This document shows, in pieces, positions 52,158-61,133 of a stretch of DNA of 64,000 nucleotides. The position numbers were made by a program, and so were the translations under genes. The notes beneath the pieces are model-generated. The model made no database searches and had not been told where the DNA came from. It saw nothing but the letters and a program-made list of their open reading frames with translations. This stretch comes from WTAW01 sp964406575. Its GTDB lineage: Bacteria > Acidobacteriota > Aminicenantia > Aminicenantales > Aminicenantaceae. The first letter of the stretch is position 1. Each line of letters begins with the position of its first letter. The stretch spans positions 193,390 to 257,389 of the forward strand of contig CAYOSH010000001.1 of the NCBI GenBank assembly GCA_964406575.1. The letters run 5' to 3'.

Positions 52158-54764
52158 GTGAGTTTTTCAAGATCACATCACGAACCGCCAAAGTTGGCCG
52201 AATGGCTCATGCGGCGGATCTTACCCGATGGCACGTGGGACACGCCTGTCGGAGATTTTGAGGAGTTTTACAATTCTCTGACGAAAGATCGGGGACTTCA
52301 TTTTGCCAGAATGTGGTACTGGGGTCAGGTTCTCAAGCTGATCCCGGCAAAAATTTTGAATTCGATGTATTGGAGCGTCCAGATGTTTAAAAACTACCTG
52401 AAAGTGGCATTACGGAATATCACCCGACACAAAGGATTTTCGTTCATCAACATCGCTGGCCTGGCGGTGGGAATGACCTGTTGTATCCTTATATTTTTAT
52501 GGGTCCAGGACGAGAAGAGTTATGATCAGTTCCACACAAAGAGAAAAAACCTCTACATCGTGGCCACTCATATTAAGTACGGTAGCGGTACTGCCACATC
52601 GAGTGGAACCCCTTCAGCCTTAGGGCCTGCGTTGAAAAATGAATATCCTGAGATCGTAAACTCTGTTCGCTTTTGCAATGGCCCCCATGCCCTTTATTTC
52701 ACATATGAAGACAATAAGTTCAGGGAGGAAGTAGAGGCTGTGGACCCGTCGTTCCTCCAGATGTTTTCTTTTCCATTGATCTTAGGAGATGCTGAGACGG
52801 CCCTTGAAAATCCGCACTCGCTTGTTTTATCCGAACAGATGGCCCGGAAATATTTCGGGACGAACAATCCTGTCGGTCAAACCATCCGGGTGGACAACAC
52901 ATATGATTTTACAGTGACGGGTGTGCTTAAAAACGTGCCGCCCAACTCCATCTTTCAATTTGATTGTCTCGTACCTATTACTTTGTTGAAAGAACTATGG
53001 GACTCTCCTGAGCTCCTGGACAGGTGGTCAAATCTCTCCTTCACGACCTATCTCCAGCTTCAAGACACTGTATCCCCCGAGGTCTTCAGCAGCAAGATCA
53101 CCGGTAGGATCAATAAGGATTATCCAGGGGATGATGTCAAACCCTTCCTCTGGCCATTCACGAAGATCTATCTGCATGGTTTGGGAACCGGTGGAGGCCG
53201 TATCCTCAGAGTGCGGATGCTGTCCATGGTGGCGCTGTTTGTGCTGGTTATTGCCTGTGTCAATTTCATGAACCTGACAACGGCCAGATCTGGGGTGCGG
53301 GCCAAAGAAATCGGGATGAGGAAGGTCACCGGGGCTTACAAGATCGACATCATCAAACAGTTTTTCGGTGAATCGGTCCTGCTCGCTTTCCTCTCACTAT
53401 GTCTCAGCGTTGTTTGCGTCCTCTTGCTTCTTCCGGTCTTTGGTGGTCTCACAGGGAAAACGCTGAGCTTGAATGTATGCGATAACCCCCTTCTGGTTTT
53501 GGGCCTTTTAGGGATTGCGGTTCTTACAGGACTTTTAGCCGGGAGTTACCCTGCCCTGATGATGTCATCCTTCCAGCCGGTAAAGATCATGAAGGAGTCA
53601 GCCGGAGCTGGGTCGAAAAAGTCGATTCTCAGAAAGATTCTCGTTGTTTTCCAGTTTGTGATCACCATAACTCTCATCATCCGGACTTTAGTGGTCTATA
53701 AACAACTGGACTATATGCAGAATAAGGACCTGGGCTTCCATAGAGATCACCTTGTGTATGTCCCTCTGAACGGCCCCCTTAACGAGCACTATGATGCGGC
53801 GAAGCAGGAGCTGCTCAAAGTTCCGGGCATTTCCAATGTTTCGTTGACTTCGCGCACTCCTCTTCTTTTTGGTTCCAGCGGGAGTAACTGGGAGTGGGAG
53901 GGAAAGAGTGAAGACACGAATCCCTCCATCCGGTATTTTTGTTGCGATTGTGATTTTATAAAAACATTCGAGGTAGAGATGGCTCATGGCCGGTTTTTCT
54001 CGGAAGAGCTTACCAAAGGAAACTCTCTCCAATCCGGGCAGATTGTGATCAACGAACAATTTGCAGAAATCATAGGAAAGGAAAATCCAGTGGGGATGCG
54101 GCTTTCACACAGCGGACAGCAGGCCACTATCATAGGTGTTGTCAAGGATTTCAACTACTGGCCCCTTTACTGGCGAAGCGGGCCCTTGATCATTTTCCAC
54201 AAGAGTTACAATGATGAACCCCATCGTTATCGTTATATATTTGCAAAGATCAGTCCTGAGAATCTTCCCCGGACAATTGCTGGAATCAAAGATGTCTATG
54301 AAAAGTTCAGTCCAGAATTTCCCTTCATATATCGGTTTCTCGATGAGGATTATGTCGGTCTATATGATGCTGAAGAACGAACAGGTTCTGTCGTAAAATA
54401 TTTTTCTCTTCTCGCTATCCTGGTGTCTTGTCTTGGGCTTTTCGGGCTGGCGTCCTTTTTAGCGGAGCAGCGTACAAAGGAGATCGGCATTCGTAAAGTT
54501 CTTGGGTCATCGGTTCCGGGGATCGTCCTGATGCTTTCCAAAGAATTCGTCAGGTGGGTCGCACTGGCTAACATTATCGCCTGGCCCATCGCTTGGTTCA
54601 TGTCTTTGTTATGGCTCCGGAACTTCGCCTACCGTACATCGATGCACATCTGGATGTTTGTGTTTGCGGGTGCGCTTGCCTTGGTTATCGCTGTTATCAC
54701 CGTAAGCTTCCAATCCGTCAAAGCCGCTACCGCAAATCCCGTCGACTGCCTCCGTTACGAATAG
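52158..54764 (+). CDS. Orphan MacB/FtsX-type permease with permease-prefix domain
   Basis: The start is GTG at 52158 (AAGG just ahead) or TTG at 52143, overlapping the PadR stop. About 868 residues; the prefix domain (PPKLAEWLMRR, GDFEEFYNSL, MWYWGQVL), one early span, core domain 1, three FtsX spans at 350-490 (GMRKVTGAY), core domain 2, and three terminal spans (GIRKVLGSS, NPVDCLRYE end). Closely parallel to the permease at 42838-45450. Without an ATPase gene, its partner must be elsewhere or absent. Followed by a GGGGACAGTCCCC palindrome. Confidence 0.9.
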   Translation: MSFSRSHHEPPKLAEWLMRRILPDGTWDTPVGDFEEFYNSLTKDRGLHFARMWYWGQVLKLIPAKILNSMYWSVQMFKNYLKVALRNITRHKGFSFINIAGLAVGMTCCILIFLWVQDEKSYDQFHTKRKNLYIVATHIKYGSGTATSSGTPSALGPALKNEYPEIVNSVRFCNGPHALYFTYEDNKFREEVEAVDPSFLQMFSFPLILGDAETALENPHSLVLSEQMARKYFGTNNPVGQTIRVDNTYDFTVTGVLKNVPPNSIFQFDCLVPITLLKELWDSPELLDRWSNLSFTTYLQLQDTVSPEVFSSKITGRINKDYPGDDVKPFLWPFTKIYLHGLGTGGGRILRVRMLSMVALFVLVIACVNFMNLTTARSGVRAKEIGMRKVTGAYKIDIIKQFFGESVLLAFLSLCLSVVCVLLLLPVFGGLTGKTLSLNVCDNPLLVLGLLGIAVLTGLLAGSYPALMMSSFQPVKIMKESAGAGSKKSILRKILVVFQFVITITLIIRTLVVYKQLDYMQNKDLGFHRDHLVYVPLNGPLNEHYDAAKQELLKVPGISNVSLTSRTPLLFGSSGSNWEWEGKSEDTNPSIRYFCCDCDFIKTFEVEMAHGRFFSEELTKGNSLQSGQIVINEQFAEIIGKENPVGMRLSHSGQQATIIGVVKDFNYWPLYWRSGPLIIFHKSYNDEPHRYRYIFAKISPENLPRTIAGIKDVYEKFSPEFPFIYRFLDEDYVGLYDAEERTGSVVKYFSLLAILVSCLGLFGLASFLAEQRTKEIGIRKVLGSSVPGIVLMLSKEFVRWVALANIIAWPIAWFMSLLWLRNFAYRTSMHIWMFVFAGALALVIAVITVSFQSVKAATANPVDCLRYE

Positions 54765-54767
54765 CGT

Positions 54768-54790
54768 AAAAGGGGACAGTCCCCTTATTT
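54768..54790 (+). terminator. GGGGACAGTCCCC palindrome behind the permease
   Basis: AAAA, GGGG-ACAGT-CCCC and a T-rich tail give a terminator-like hairpin. The core matches that at 11637-11658, so it is a repeated element with terminator shape. Confidence 0.5.
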
Positions 54791-54900
54791 ATTCTTTGAG
54801 ATCTTTGGTTTAAGATGCCCGCTGCGTTTCTGGGGTTGTGGGGATGCAAAATCCAGCGCAGGTGCATTCGTGAAGAAAGTGATATAATTGCCATTGATCG

Positions 54901-56196
54901 ATGTGTACGCCAAAAGAGATAGCCTTCAAGTTTTTATACGACAACAGTCTTTGTGTCGACAAGATCGCCCCTGACGCTGTGCTCGATGATTTTCTATCAG
55001 AGATGGATTTGGGACTCGCCGGGAAGAAAAGTTCACTGGCCATGATACCCACTTTTATAAGGATCGATCAACCGGTCGTCGCTTTTAAGCCTGTTATCGC
55101 TCTCGATGCAGGAGGGACCAACCTCCGTGTGGCAAAAGTCGTGTTCGATCGGGATGGAAATCCCAAAATCAGCAACTTAACCCAACACAAGATGCCTGGC
55201 AGCGTAGAGAAATTGAGCAAAGATGAGTTTTTTGACACGTTTGTAGAATTCCTACGGCCACTAGCAGATAAGGCTGATTCTGTGGGATTTTGCTTTTCCT
55301 ATCCTGCAGAGATATCTCCGGGTCGTGATGGTAGGCTGCTTTCCTGGACGAAAGAGATCCAGGCGCCCGAAGTCGTGGGTGAGTTTATCGGCAAAAACAT
55401 TTTCGACAGGTTGGAGCGAAAAGGGTACAAGCTGAAATTTACGCTTCTCAACGATACGGTCGCGACACTGATGGCAGGAAAGAGCATCGACTCATCCCAA
55501 AGGTACGATACCTATGTCGGTTTTATCCTGGGAACAGGCACGAACACGGCTTATGTCGAGCACAATCGGAACATCACAAAGCGCCAAGATCTGGATCCTG
55601 AAAAATCTCAGCCCATTAACACCGAATCGGGTAACTTCAGCAAATGTCCTCGTAGCCCTATAGATGAAGAGTTTGACCGATTGACGAAGAACAGAGGTCA
55701 ATATAAATTTGAGAAAATGATCTCTGGAGCGTATCTCGGAGGACTGTGTTTAACGTCCCTAAAAATAGCCGCAGAGCAAAAACTCTTTTCCCGGGAAGCG
55801 ACACAATGGCTTGTATCCCAAAAGGCGCTCTCAACGGTGGATCTGGATGTTTTTTTGAGAGACCCGACTCAAGGAATCTTTGTCAATTCGAAGATGACCT
55901 CTGCCGGAGACAGAATGCTTGCCCTGCATCTGTGTTCGGCCATTGTGGAGCGGGCGGCATTCCTCGCAGCCATCAATATCGGTGCGGCCATAATCAAATC
56001 AAAAGGGGGGAGATCCCGGGAGCGTCCTGTCTGCGTGAACGTGGATGGCTCCACCTACACCAAGATCAAGGATTTTTCCCGCCTGGTCGAGGGATACTTG
56101 GGGAAGATCCTCGGTCCGAAACACGTGTTTTATGAGCTTATCCGCGTGGACGATTCTCCCCTTATCGGAGCGGCTGTGGCAGGGCTCATGGGTTGA
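54901..56196 (+). CDS. Eukaryotic-type hexokinase
   Basis: 431 residues. It has the eukaryotic hexokinase pattern in place of the bacterial ROK pattern: phosphate loop LDAGGTNLRV, FSYPAE, NDTVATLMAG, LGTGTNTAYVE and NTESGNF. Both Hexokinase_1 and Hexokinase_2 halves are present. It phosphorylates glucose or related hexoses with ATP at position 6. The ribosome binding site is poor, and the ATG at 54901 is the first plausible start. It is the first gene of the sugar-phosphate cluster and is followed by a terminator. Confidence 0.9.
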   Translation: MCTPKEIAFKFLYDNSLCVDKIAPDAVLDDFLSEMDLGLAGKKSSLAMIPTFIRIDQPVVAFKPVIALDAGGTNLRVAKVVFDRDGNPKISNLTQHKMPGSVEKLSKDEFFDTFVEFLRPLADKADSVGFCFSYPAEISPGRDGRLLSWTKEIQAPEVVGEFIGKNIFDRLERKGYKLKFTLLNDTVATLMAGKSIDSSQRYDTYVGFILGTGTNTAYVEHNRNITKRQDLDPEKSQPINTESGNFSKCPRSPIDEEFDRLTKNRGQYKFEKMISGAYLGGLCLTSLKIAAEQKLFSREATQWLVSQKALSTVDLDVFLRDPTQGIFVNSKMTSAGDRMLALHLCSAIVERAAFLAAINIGAAIIKSKGGRSRERPVCVNVDGSTYTKIKDFSRLVEGYLGKILGPKHVFYELIRVDDSPLIGAAVAGLMG

Positions 56197-56247
56197 GGAT
56201 TTGACTCCAGAAATGTCCTGTGGTAAAAGAAAAATTCAGCGGTTTTA

Positions 56248-56290
56248 CGAGGAAGAGAAACCTCTATCCTTTCCTCGGTTTTTCTTTTTT
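56248..56290 (+). terminator. Intrinsic terminator behind the hexokinase gene
   Basis: CGAGGAA (56248-56254) pairs with TTCCTCG (56271-56277) and is followed by a T-rich run (GTTTTTCTTTTTT). Position and structure fit factor-independent termination between hexokinase and gpmA. Confidence 0.6.
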
Positions 56291-56359
56291 CAAAAGCAGC
56301 AGAAAGGGAAAAGAGGGAGAGCGTCTTTTCCCATGTATGAATGAGAAGAGGAGTTTGCC

Positions 56360-57106
56360 ATGTTTAAGGTCGTTTTGCTCCGCCATGGAGAAAGCGTTTG
56401 GAACAAGGAAAACCTTTTTACGGGTTGGACAGATGTGGATCTGAATGAAAAAGGCATCCAGGAGGCTGTGGAGGCCGGTAAAGTTCTCAAAGAAGAGGGG
56501 TATATTTTTGATGTGGCCTACACCTCCGTGTTGAAAAGGGCCATCCGGTCCTTGTGGCTGGCCCTGGACGAGCTGGATTTGATGTGGATTCCGGTCTACA
56601 GGTCTTGGCGGTTGAATGAACGTCATTACGGGGCTTTGCAGGGATTGAACAAAGCGGAGACAGCGAAAAAATATGGCGAGGAAAAAGTGCTTCTCTGGAG
56701 GAGAAGCTATGACGTCCGTCCCCCGTTGCTGACAGAGGATGATGAGCGCTATCCTGGCAGGGATCCGCGCTATGCGATGCTGCCTAAGCACCTCTTAACG
56801 CTGGGAGAGTGCCTCAAAGACACGGTCGAGCGGTTCCTTCCTTACTGGGAAGATGTTGTCGCGCCGGCGATCCTCGAGGGAAAGCGCGTGATCGTATCCG
56901 CTCACGGAAACAGCCTCCGCGCTCTCGTCAAACACCTGGACGAACTCAGCAACGAGGAGGTCATTAGCCTGAATATCCCGACGGGGATTCCTCTGGTTTA
57001 TGAACTCGACAAAGATCTCCAACCGATAAAGAGCTATTACATCGGCGACCATGAGGCGGTGAAAAGGGCGATGGAGGCTGTGAAAAAACAAGGAAAGGCA
57101 AAGTAA
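56360..57106 (+). CDS. gpmA: 2,3-bisphosphoglycerate-dependent phosphoglycerate mutase
   Basis: 248 residues with AGAGGAG ahead of the ATG. Catalytic His and neighbours in RHGESVWN, FTGWTDVDLNEKG, the YRSWRLNERHYGALQGLNKAE lid motif and AHGNSLR are intact. It interconverts 3- and 2-phosphoglycerate, a step of glycolysis, in the cytoplasm. Within the cluster it links the aldolase/PFK genes and the glycerate 2-kinase, which also makes 2-phosphoglycerate. Confidence 0.96.
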   Translation: MFKVVLLRHGESVWNKENLFTGWTDVDLNEKGIQEAVEAGKVLKEEGYIFDVAYTSVLKRAIRSLWLALDELDLMWIPVYRSWRLNERHYGALQGLNKAETAKKYGEEKVLLWRRSYDVRPPLLTEDDERYPGRDPRYAMLPKHLLTLGECLKDTVERFLPYWEDVVAPAILEGKRVIVSAHGNSLRALVKHLDELSNEEVISLNIPTGIPLVYELDKDLQPIKSYYIGDHEAVKRAMEAVKKQGKAK

Positions 57107-57223
57107 ATTCCTTCACTCATTTTGAACGAAGGGAGGGTTTGACGGTTGGCCGAGCCTCACGACGGTCAGTTTGGCCGGAAGGCCGTTAAAGGGGAGTATG
57201 AGAATTTTTCGAAGGAGATATCT

Positions 57224-58216
57224 ATGACTGGATCAAAATCGAAGACTAGATCGTACAAAGATTTAGGAGTCGTCAACACGAGAGAGATGTTCAGAAAGGC
57301 CATGAAAGGGGGATATGCTGTTCCTGCCTATAATTTCAACAACATGGAGCAACTGCAGGCCATCGTTATCGGCTGCTTGGAATCCCGGTCCCCGGTCATT
57401 CTTCAGTGCTCGGAAGGTGCCATCAAGTACATCCATCCGGCCATGCTGCCGGATATGGTCCATGGGGCAATCGCCATGATTTTGAGTTTGGGTGGTCACA
57501 TCCCTGTGGCGCTCCACCTCGACCACGGTGCAACCTTCAAGATCGCCAGATCCTGCATCGATTCCGGTTTTTCTTCTGTGATGATCGATGGGTCTCATTT
57601 TCCTTACGCAGAGAATGTCAGGCTGACAAGGCAGGTCGTGGATTATGCCCACACCAAGGATGTCACCGTTGAGGGGGAATTGGGCGTGCTTGCCGGGATA
57701 GAGGAAGATGTTTCTGCCGAAGCTTCCCACTATACCAAGCCCGAAGAAGTGGAGGATTTTGTGACGAAAACAGGGGTTGATAGCTTGGCCATTTCGATCG
57801 GCACTTCACATGGAGCGTATAAATTTAAGTTGAAGCCGGGCGAAACGGTTCCGCCGCTGAGGTTTGACATACTCGAAGAGATCGAAAAACGTCTTCCGGA
57901 CTTTCCCATCGTACTCCATGGGGCATCCTCCGTCATTCCCGAGTATGTCGAGATGATCAACATGTTCGGCGGCAGGCTCGATGAAGCCGTGGGTATTCCC
58001 GAGGAGCAACTGCGGCAAGCGTCCCAGTCCTCTGTCTGTAAGATCAACATCGACAGCGACGGCAGGCTGGCCATGACTGGGACGATACGACGTGTGTTCG
58101 CAGAAAAACCGAAAGAGTTTGACCCCCGGAAGTACCTGGGCCCTGCCCGTGAAGCGTTGATCGCCATGATCAAATACAAGAACGAGCACGTCTTGGGGAG
58201 TGCGGACAAGGGATAG
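57224..58216 (+). CDS. fba: Class II fructose-bisphosphate aldolase
   Basis: The ATG at 57224 follows AAGGAGATAT; an in-frame TTG 78 bases upstream lacks this. 330 residues of TIM-barrel type with zinc ligands in LHLDHGATF, GTSHGAYK and LHGASSV, plus MIDGSHFPYAENV and GELGVLAGIEED. It splits fructose 1,6-bisphosphate to dihydroxyacetone phosphate and glyceraldehyde 3-phosphate. It lies between gpmA and pfk. Confidence 0.95.
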   Translation: MTGSKSKTRSYKDLGVVNTREMFRKAMKGGYAVPAYNFNNMEQLQAIVIGCLESRSPVILQCSEGAIKYIHPAMLPDMVHGAIAMILSLGGHIPVALHLDHGATFKIARSCIDSGFSSVMIDGSHFPYAENVRLTRQVVDYAHTKDVTVEGELGVLAGIEEDVSAEASHYTKPEEVEDFVTKTGVDSLAISIGTSHGAYKFKLKPGETVPPLRFDILEEIEKRLPDFPIVLHGASSVIPEYVEMINMFGGRLDEAVGIPEEQLRQASQSSVCKINIDSDGRLAMTGTIRRVFAEKPKEFDPRKYLGPAREALIAMIKYKNEHVLGSADKG

Positions 58217-58285
58217 GCAGAGTTATCCTGGGAAAGGGATTTTTCATGGAGCTGGCTATCGCAGATTCGGGTCAAGGAGGAGAGA

Positions 58286-59575
58286 ATGGACAGAGATAAC
58301 CTTGATTTATCCATAATGACTTTAGGGGAATGCCGCATCCCTTCTCCCATGACAGGGGTTCCTTATGTGGACGATGGAGAGCACGTGCTCTATCATTCGA
58401 ACTACAGAAAGATCAAGCCTTTCTTTGAAGCTTGCAAGGAGCCTCCATGCTTCGAGATGGCAGGGCCTCGAGAGAAGATTTTTTTCGACCCCTCTAAGCT
58501 CAAGTGCGGGATCGTCACCTGCGGAGGCCTCTGCCCTGGTCAGAACGACGTCATTCGCGCGATTGTCATGAGCCTGTTCTATCACTACGGCGTGAAAACT
58601 ATCTTCGGCTATCGTTATGGGTTTGAAGGACTGGCCTACAAGTACGGCCACACTCCCTTGGAATTGGATCCCGATGTGGTCGATGAGATCCACAAGTACG
58701 GCGGAACGATCCTCGGCTCTTCACGCGGGCCGCAAGATATTGCTGAGATGGTCGACACCCTTGAGCGAATGAATGTGGGCCTTCTGTTTACGATCGGAGG
58801 AGATGGAACCTTGAGAGGAACTCAGGCCATTGTCGAAGAGATCCTTCGGCGGAGGGTGAAGATCGGTGTTGTGGCAATACCAAAAACCATAGACAACGAT
58901 ATCTCCTATGTGGAAAAATCTTTCGGTTTCGAGACGGCTGTTTCCGAGTCGAGAACGGCCATATACGGTGCGCACACAGAGGCTCTTGGGGCGAGGAACG
59001 GAGTGGGATTGGTGAAGCTCATGGGCCGATGCTCAGGTTTTATCGCCGCCTACGCATCTCTGGCACATAACGATGTCAACTTCTGTTTGGTGCCTGAGGT
59101 GCCTTTTTCCCTCGAGCGTTTCCTCGAGGCACTGCAGGAGAGACTGAAAGCCCGAGGACATGCGGTTATTGTGGTGGGAGAGGGAGCGGGTCAGAACCTG
59201 ATGAAAAGGTCACAGGATCGAGATGCATCGGGCAACCTTAAACTGGGAGACATTGGAGTTTTCCTCAGGGATCAGATCGAGAGCTATTTCAAAAAAATAG
59301 GCACAGACGTCAATTTAAAATACATCGACCCGAGCTATCTCATCCGCAGCGTGCCGGCCAACGCGAGTGATTCCGCGTTCGGGCTTGTTCTGGGGCACAA
59401 TGCGGTGCATGCCGCGATGACGGGCAGGACGAACATGCTTGTGGGTTACTGGAACCACCAGTTCACACATGTGCCGATCCCGTTGGCCGTATCCGAACGG
59501 AAACAGATCAATCCCCATGGGAGGCTGTGGAGCAATGTCCTTTCGTGCACGGGTCAGCCCAAAGACTTGCGGTAG
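58286..59575 (+). CDS. Long-type 6-phosphofructokinase
   Basis: 429 residues with GGAGGAG before the ATG. The PFK core has CGGLCPGQNDVIRAIV, FGYRYGFEGL, GSSRGPQ, TIGGDGTLRG and PKTIDND. The Gly in GGDGT (Asp in PPi enzymes) points to ATP, while the Lys in PKTIDND is the PPi-type residue; this Gly/Lys pair occurs in plant/trypanosome-like long ATP enzymes. So ATP is the more likely donor. It phosphorylates fructose 6-phosphate. Gap of 69 bases after fba. Confidence 0.9.
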   Translation: MDRDNLDLSIMTLGECRIPSPMTGVPYVDDGEHVLYHSNYRKIKPFFEACKEPPCFEMAGPREKIFFDPSKLKCGIVTCGGLCPGQNDVIRAIVMSLFYHYGVKTIFGYRYGFEGLAYKYGHTPLELDPDVVDEIHKYGGTILGSSRGPQDIAEMVDTLERMNVGLLFTIGGDGTLRGTQAIVEEILRRRVKIGVVAIPKTIDNDISYVEKSFGFETAVSESRTAIYGAHTEALGARNGVGLVKLMGRCSGFIAAYASLAHNDVNFCLVPEVPFSLERFLEALQERLKARGHAVIVVGEGAGQNLMKRSQDRDASGNLKLGDIGVFLRDQIESYFKKIGTDVNLKYIDPSYLIRSVPANASDSAFGLVLGHNAVHAAMTGRTNMLVGYWNHQFTHVPIPLAVSERKQINPHGRLWSNVLSCTGQPKDLR

Positions 59576-59651
59576 AATCCAGGCGAGATCGAGCCGGGCG
59601 AAATTTGCGAAGAAATGATATGGCGGAAATAAACCATTCGGGGTGTAACGA

Positions 59652-60986
59652 ATGAAAAATGTCGATCAATTGCGACAGGATGCTGAAACCATTTTTCACG
59701 CTGGGCTTAGCGCTGTTGACTCAGCAACTGCTGTGACAAAATGCCTTCACCTCAAAGACAATGGATTGGTGGTCGACAGCCACGCCTATGACCTCGCGGC
59801 GTATAAAAATGTCTATGTGGTGGGGGCGGGAAAGGCCTCGGCGGCGATGGCGAGCGCAGTTGAAGAAATCCTCGGTGATCGTATAAAAGGCGGACTGGTA
59901 AACGTCAAGTATGGACACGTCAAGCCGTTGCGCGTGATCCGCCTGAACGAGGCGGGCCATCCTATCCCTGACGAGGCGGGCTTGCGCGGAACTCGAGAGA
60001 TCGTCCATATTCTCGAGCATTCCGGCGAGCAGGACTTGATTCTGTGCTTAATCTCTGGTGGGGGATCAGCGCTTCTACCCTACCCCGCTAAAGGGATTTC
60101 ACTCGATGAGAAGAGACGATTAACCCAGGTTCTTTTAGAGTGTGGGGCCACGATCCAAGAGGTGAACGCTCTGCGGAAGCATGTCTCTCATGTCAAAGGG
60201 GGAAGGCTGGCTCGATTGGCCTATCCTTCGACGCTGATCACATTGATGCTGTCTGATGTGATCGGAGATGATCTGGACAGCATCGCCTCAGGCCCCACAG
60301 TTCCAGATGGCAGCACATTTGAGGATTGTCTGCAGATCCTGGGAAAGTATTCGATTCGGGGCAAAGTTCCAGAGGCCGTCCTCTCTCATCTTCAGAGCGG
60401 CGCCAAAGGAGCTATCGAAGAAACGCCGAAGGCCGGAAATCCTGTGTTCTCCAGGACACAGAATGTGATCGTTGCCAGCAATTCGCTTGCTCTATTAGCA
60501 GCTCAGCACAAGGCCAATGAGCTAGGATATAACAGTATGGTCTTGTCCTCTTCCATTCAAGGGGAGACCAAAGATGTCGCCCTCGTTCACGCAGCCATTG
60601 CCAGGGAAATATCAGAAGCCGATCAGCCGGTCCGGAAACCGGCATGTGTGATATCCGGCGGAGAGACCACAGTCACCATGAAAGGACAGGGATTGGGGGG
60701 CCGTAACCAGGAATTCGCTCTTGCTGCGGCGATCGCTATCGACGGTGTGAGGGATGTTGTTGTGCTGAGTGGCGGAACGGATGGGACGGATGGTCCGACG
60801 GATGCGGCAGGCGCGCTCGCCGATGGCACCACTGTAACTCGTGCAAAGTCCCTCGGGCTGGATCCTGTAGATTTCCTTCGCCGCAATGATTCTTACCATT
60901 TCTTCCACCCACTGGGCGACCTGCTCATGACCGGCCCAACATTCACCAATGTCATGGATTTGAGGCTCCTCATCGTTGGCGATTGA
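59652..60986 (+). CDS. Glycerate 2-kinase (MOFRL/GckA type)
   Basis: 444 residues, first half DUF4147-like (VVGAGKASAAMASAVEE, LISGGGSALLPYPAKGISL, LSDVIGDDLDSIASGPTVPD), second half MOFRL-like (GGETTVTMKGQGLGGRNQE, SGGTDGTDGPTDAAGA). It makes 2-phosphoglycerate from glycerate and ATP, feeding directly into the gpmA reaction. Gap of 76 bases after pfk; probably the last gene in the cluster. Confidence 0.93.
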   Translation: MKNVDQLRQDAETIFHAGLSAVDSATAVTKCLHLKDNGLVVDSHAYDLAAYKNVYVVGAGKASAAMASAVEEILGDRIKGGLVNVKYGHVKPLRVIRLNEAGHPIPDEAGLRGTREIVHILEHSGEQDLILCLISGGGSALLPYPAKGISLDEKRRLTQVLLECGATIQEVNALRKHVSHVKGGRLARLAYPSTLITLMLSDVIGDDLDSIASGPTVPDGSTFEDCLQILGKYSIRGKVPEAVLSHLQSGAKGAIEETPKAGNPVFSRTQNVIVASNSLALLAAQHKANELGYNSMVLSSSIQGETKDVALVHAAIAREISEADQPVRKPACVISGGETTVTMKGQGLGGRNQEFALAAAIAIDGVRDVVVLSGGTDGTDGPTDAAGALADGTTVTRAKSLGLDPVDFLRRNDSYHFFHPLGDLLMTGPTFTNVMDLRLLIVGD

Positions 60987-61133
60987 GTCTGTAAATCTTA
61001 TTGACAGTTTAGAAAAAGCTCCTGCGTAGATTCATTCCAATAATAAAACCTGATAGTATCATTTGAGTTATTGCGATGAATCCCCGGGCATACGCATATC
61101 TCAGCTCAATTCAGTATTCCCTCTCTTAGAGTA

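Noticed and set aside
54901..56196. ROK-type glucokinase for the sugar kinase
   Set aside because: There is no ROK signature or zinc-binding Cys cluster; the motifs match the eukaryotic hexokinase family.
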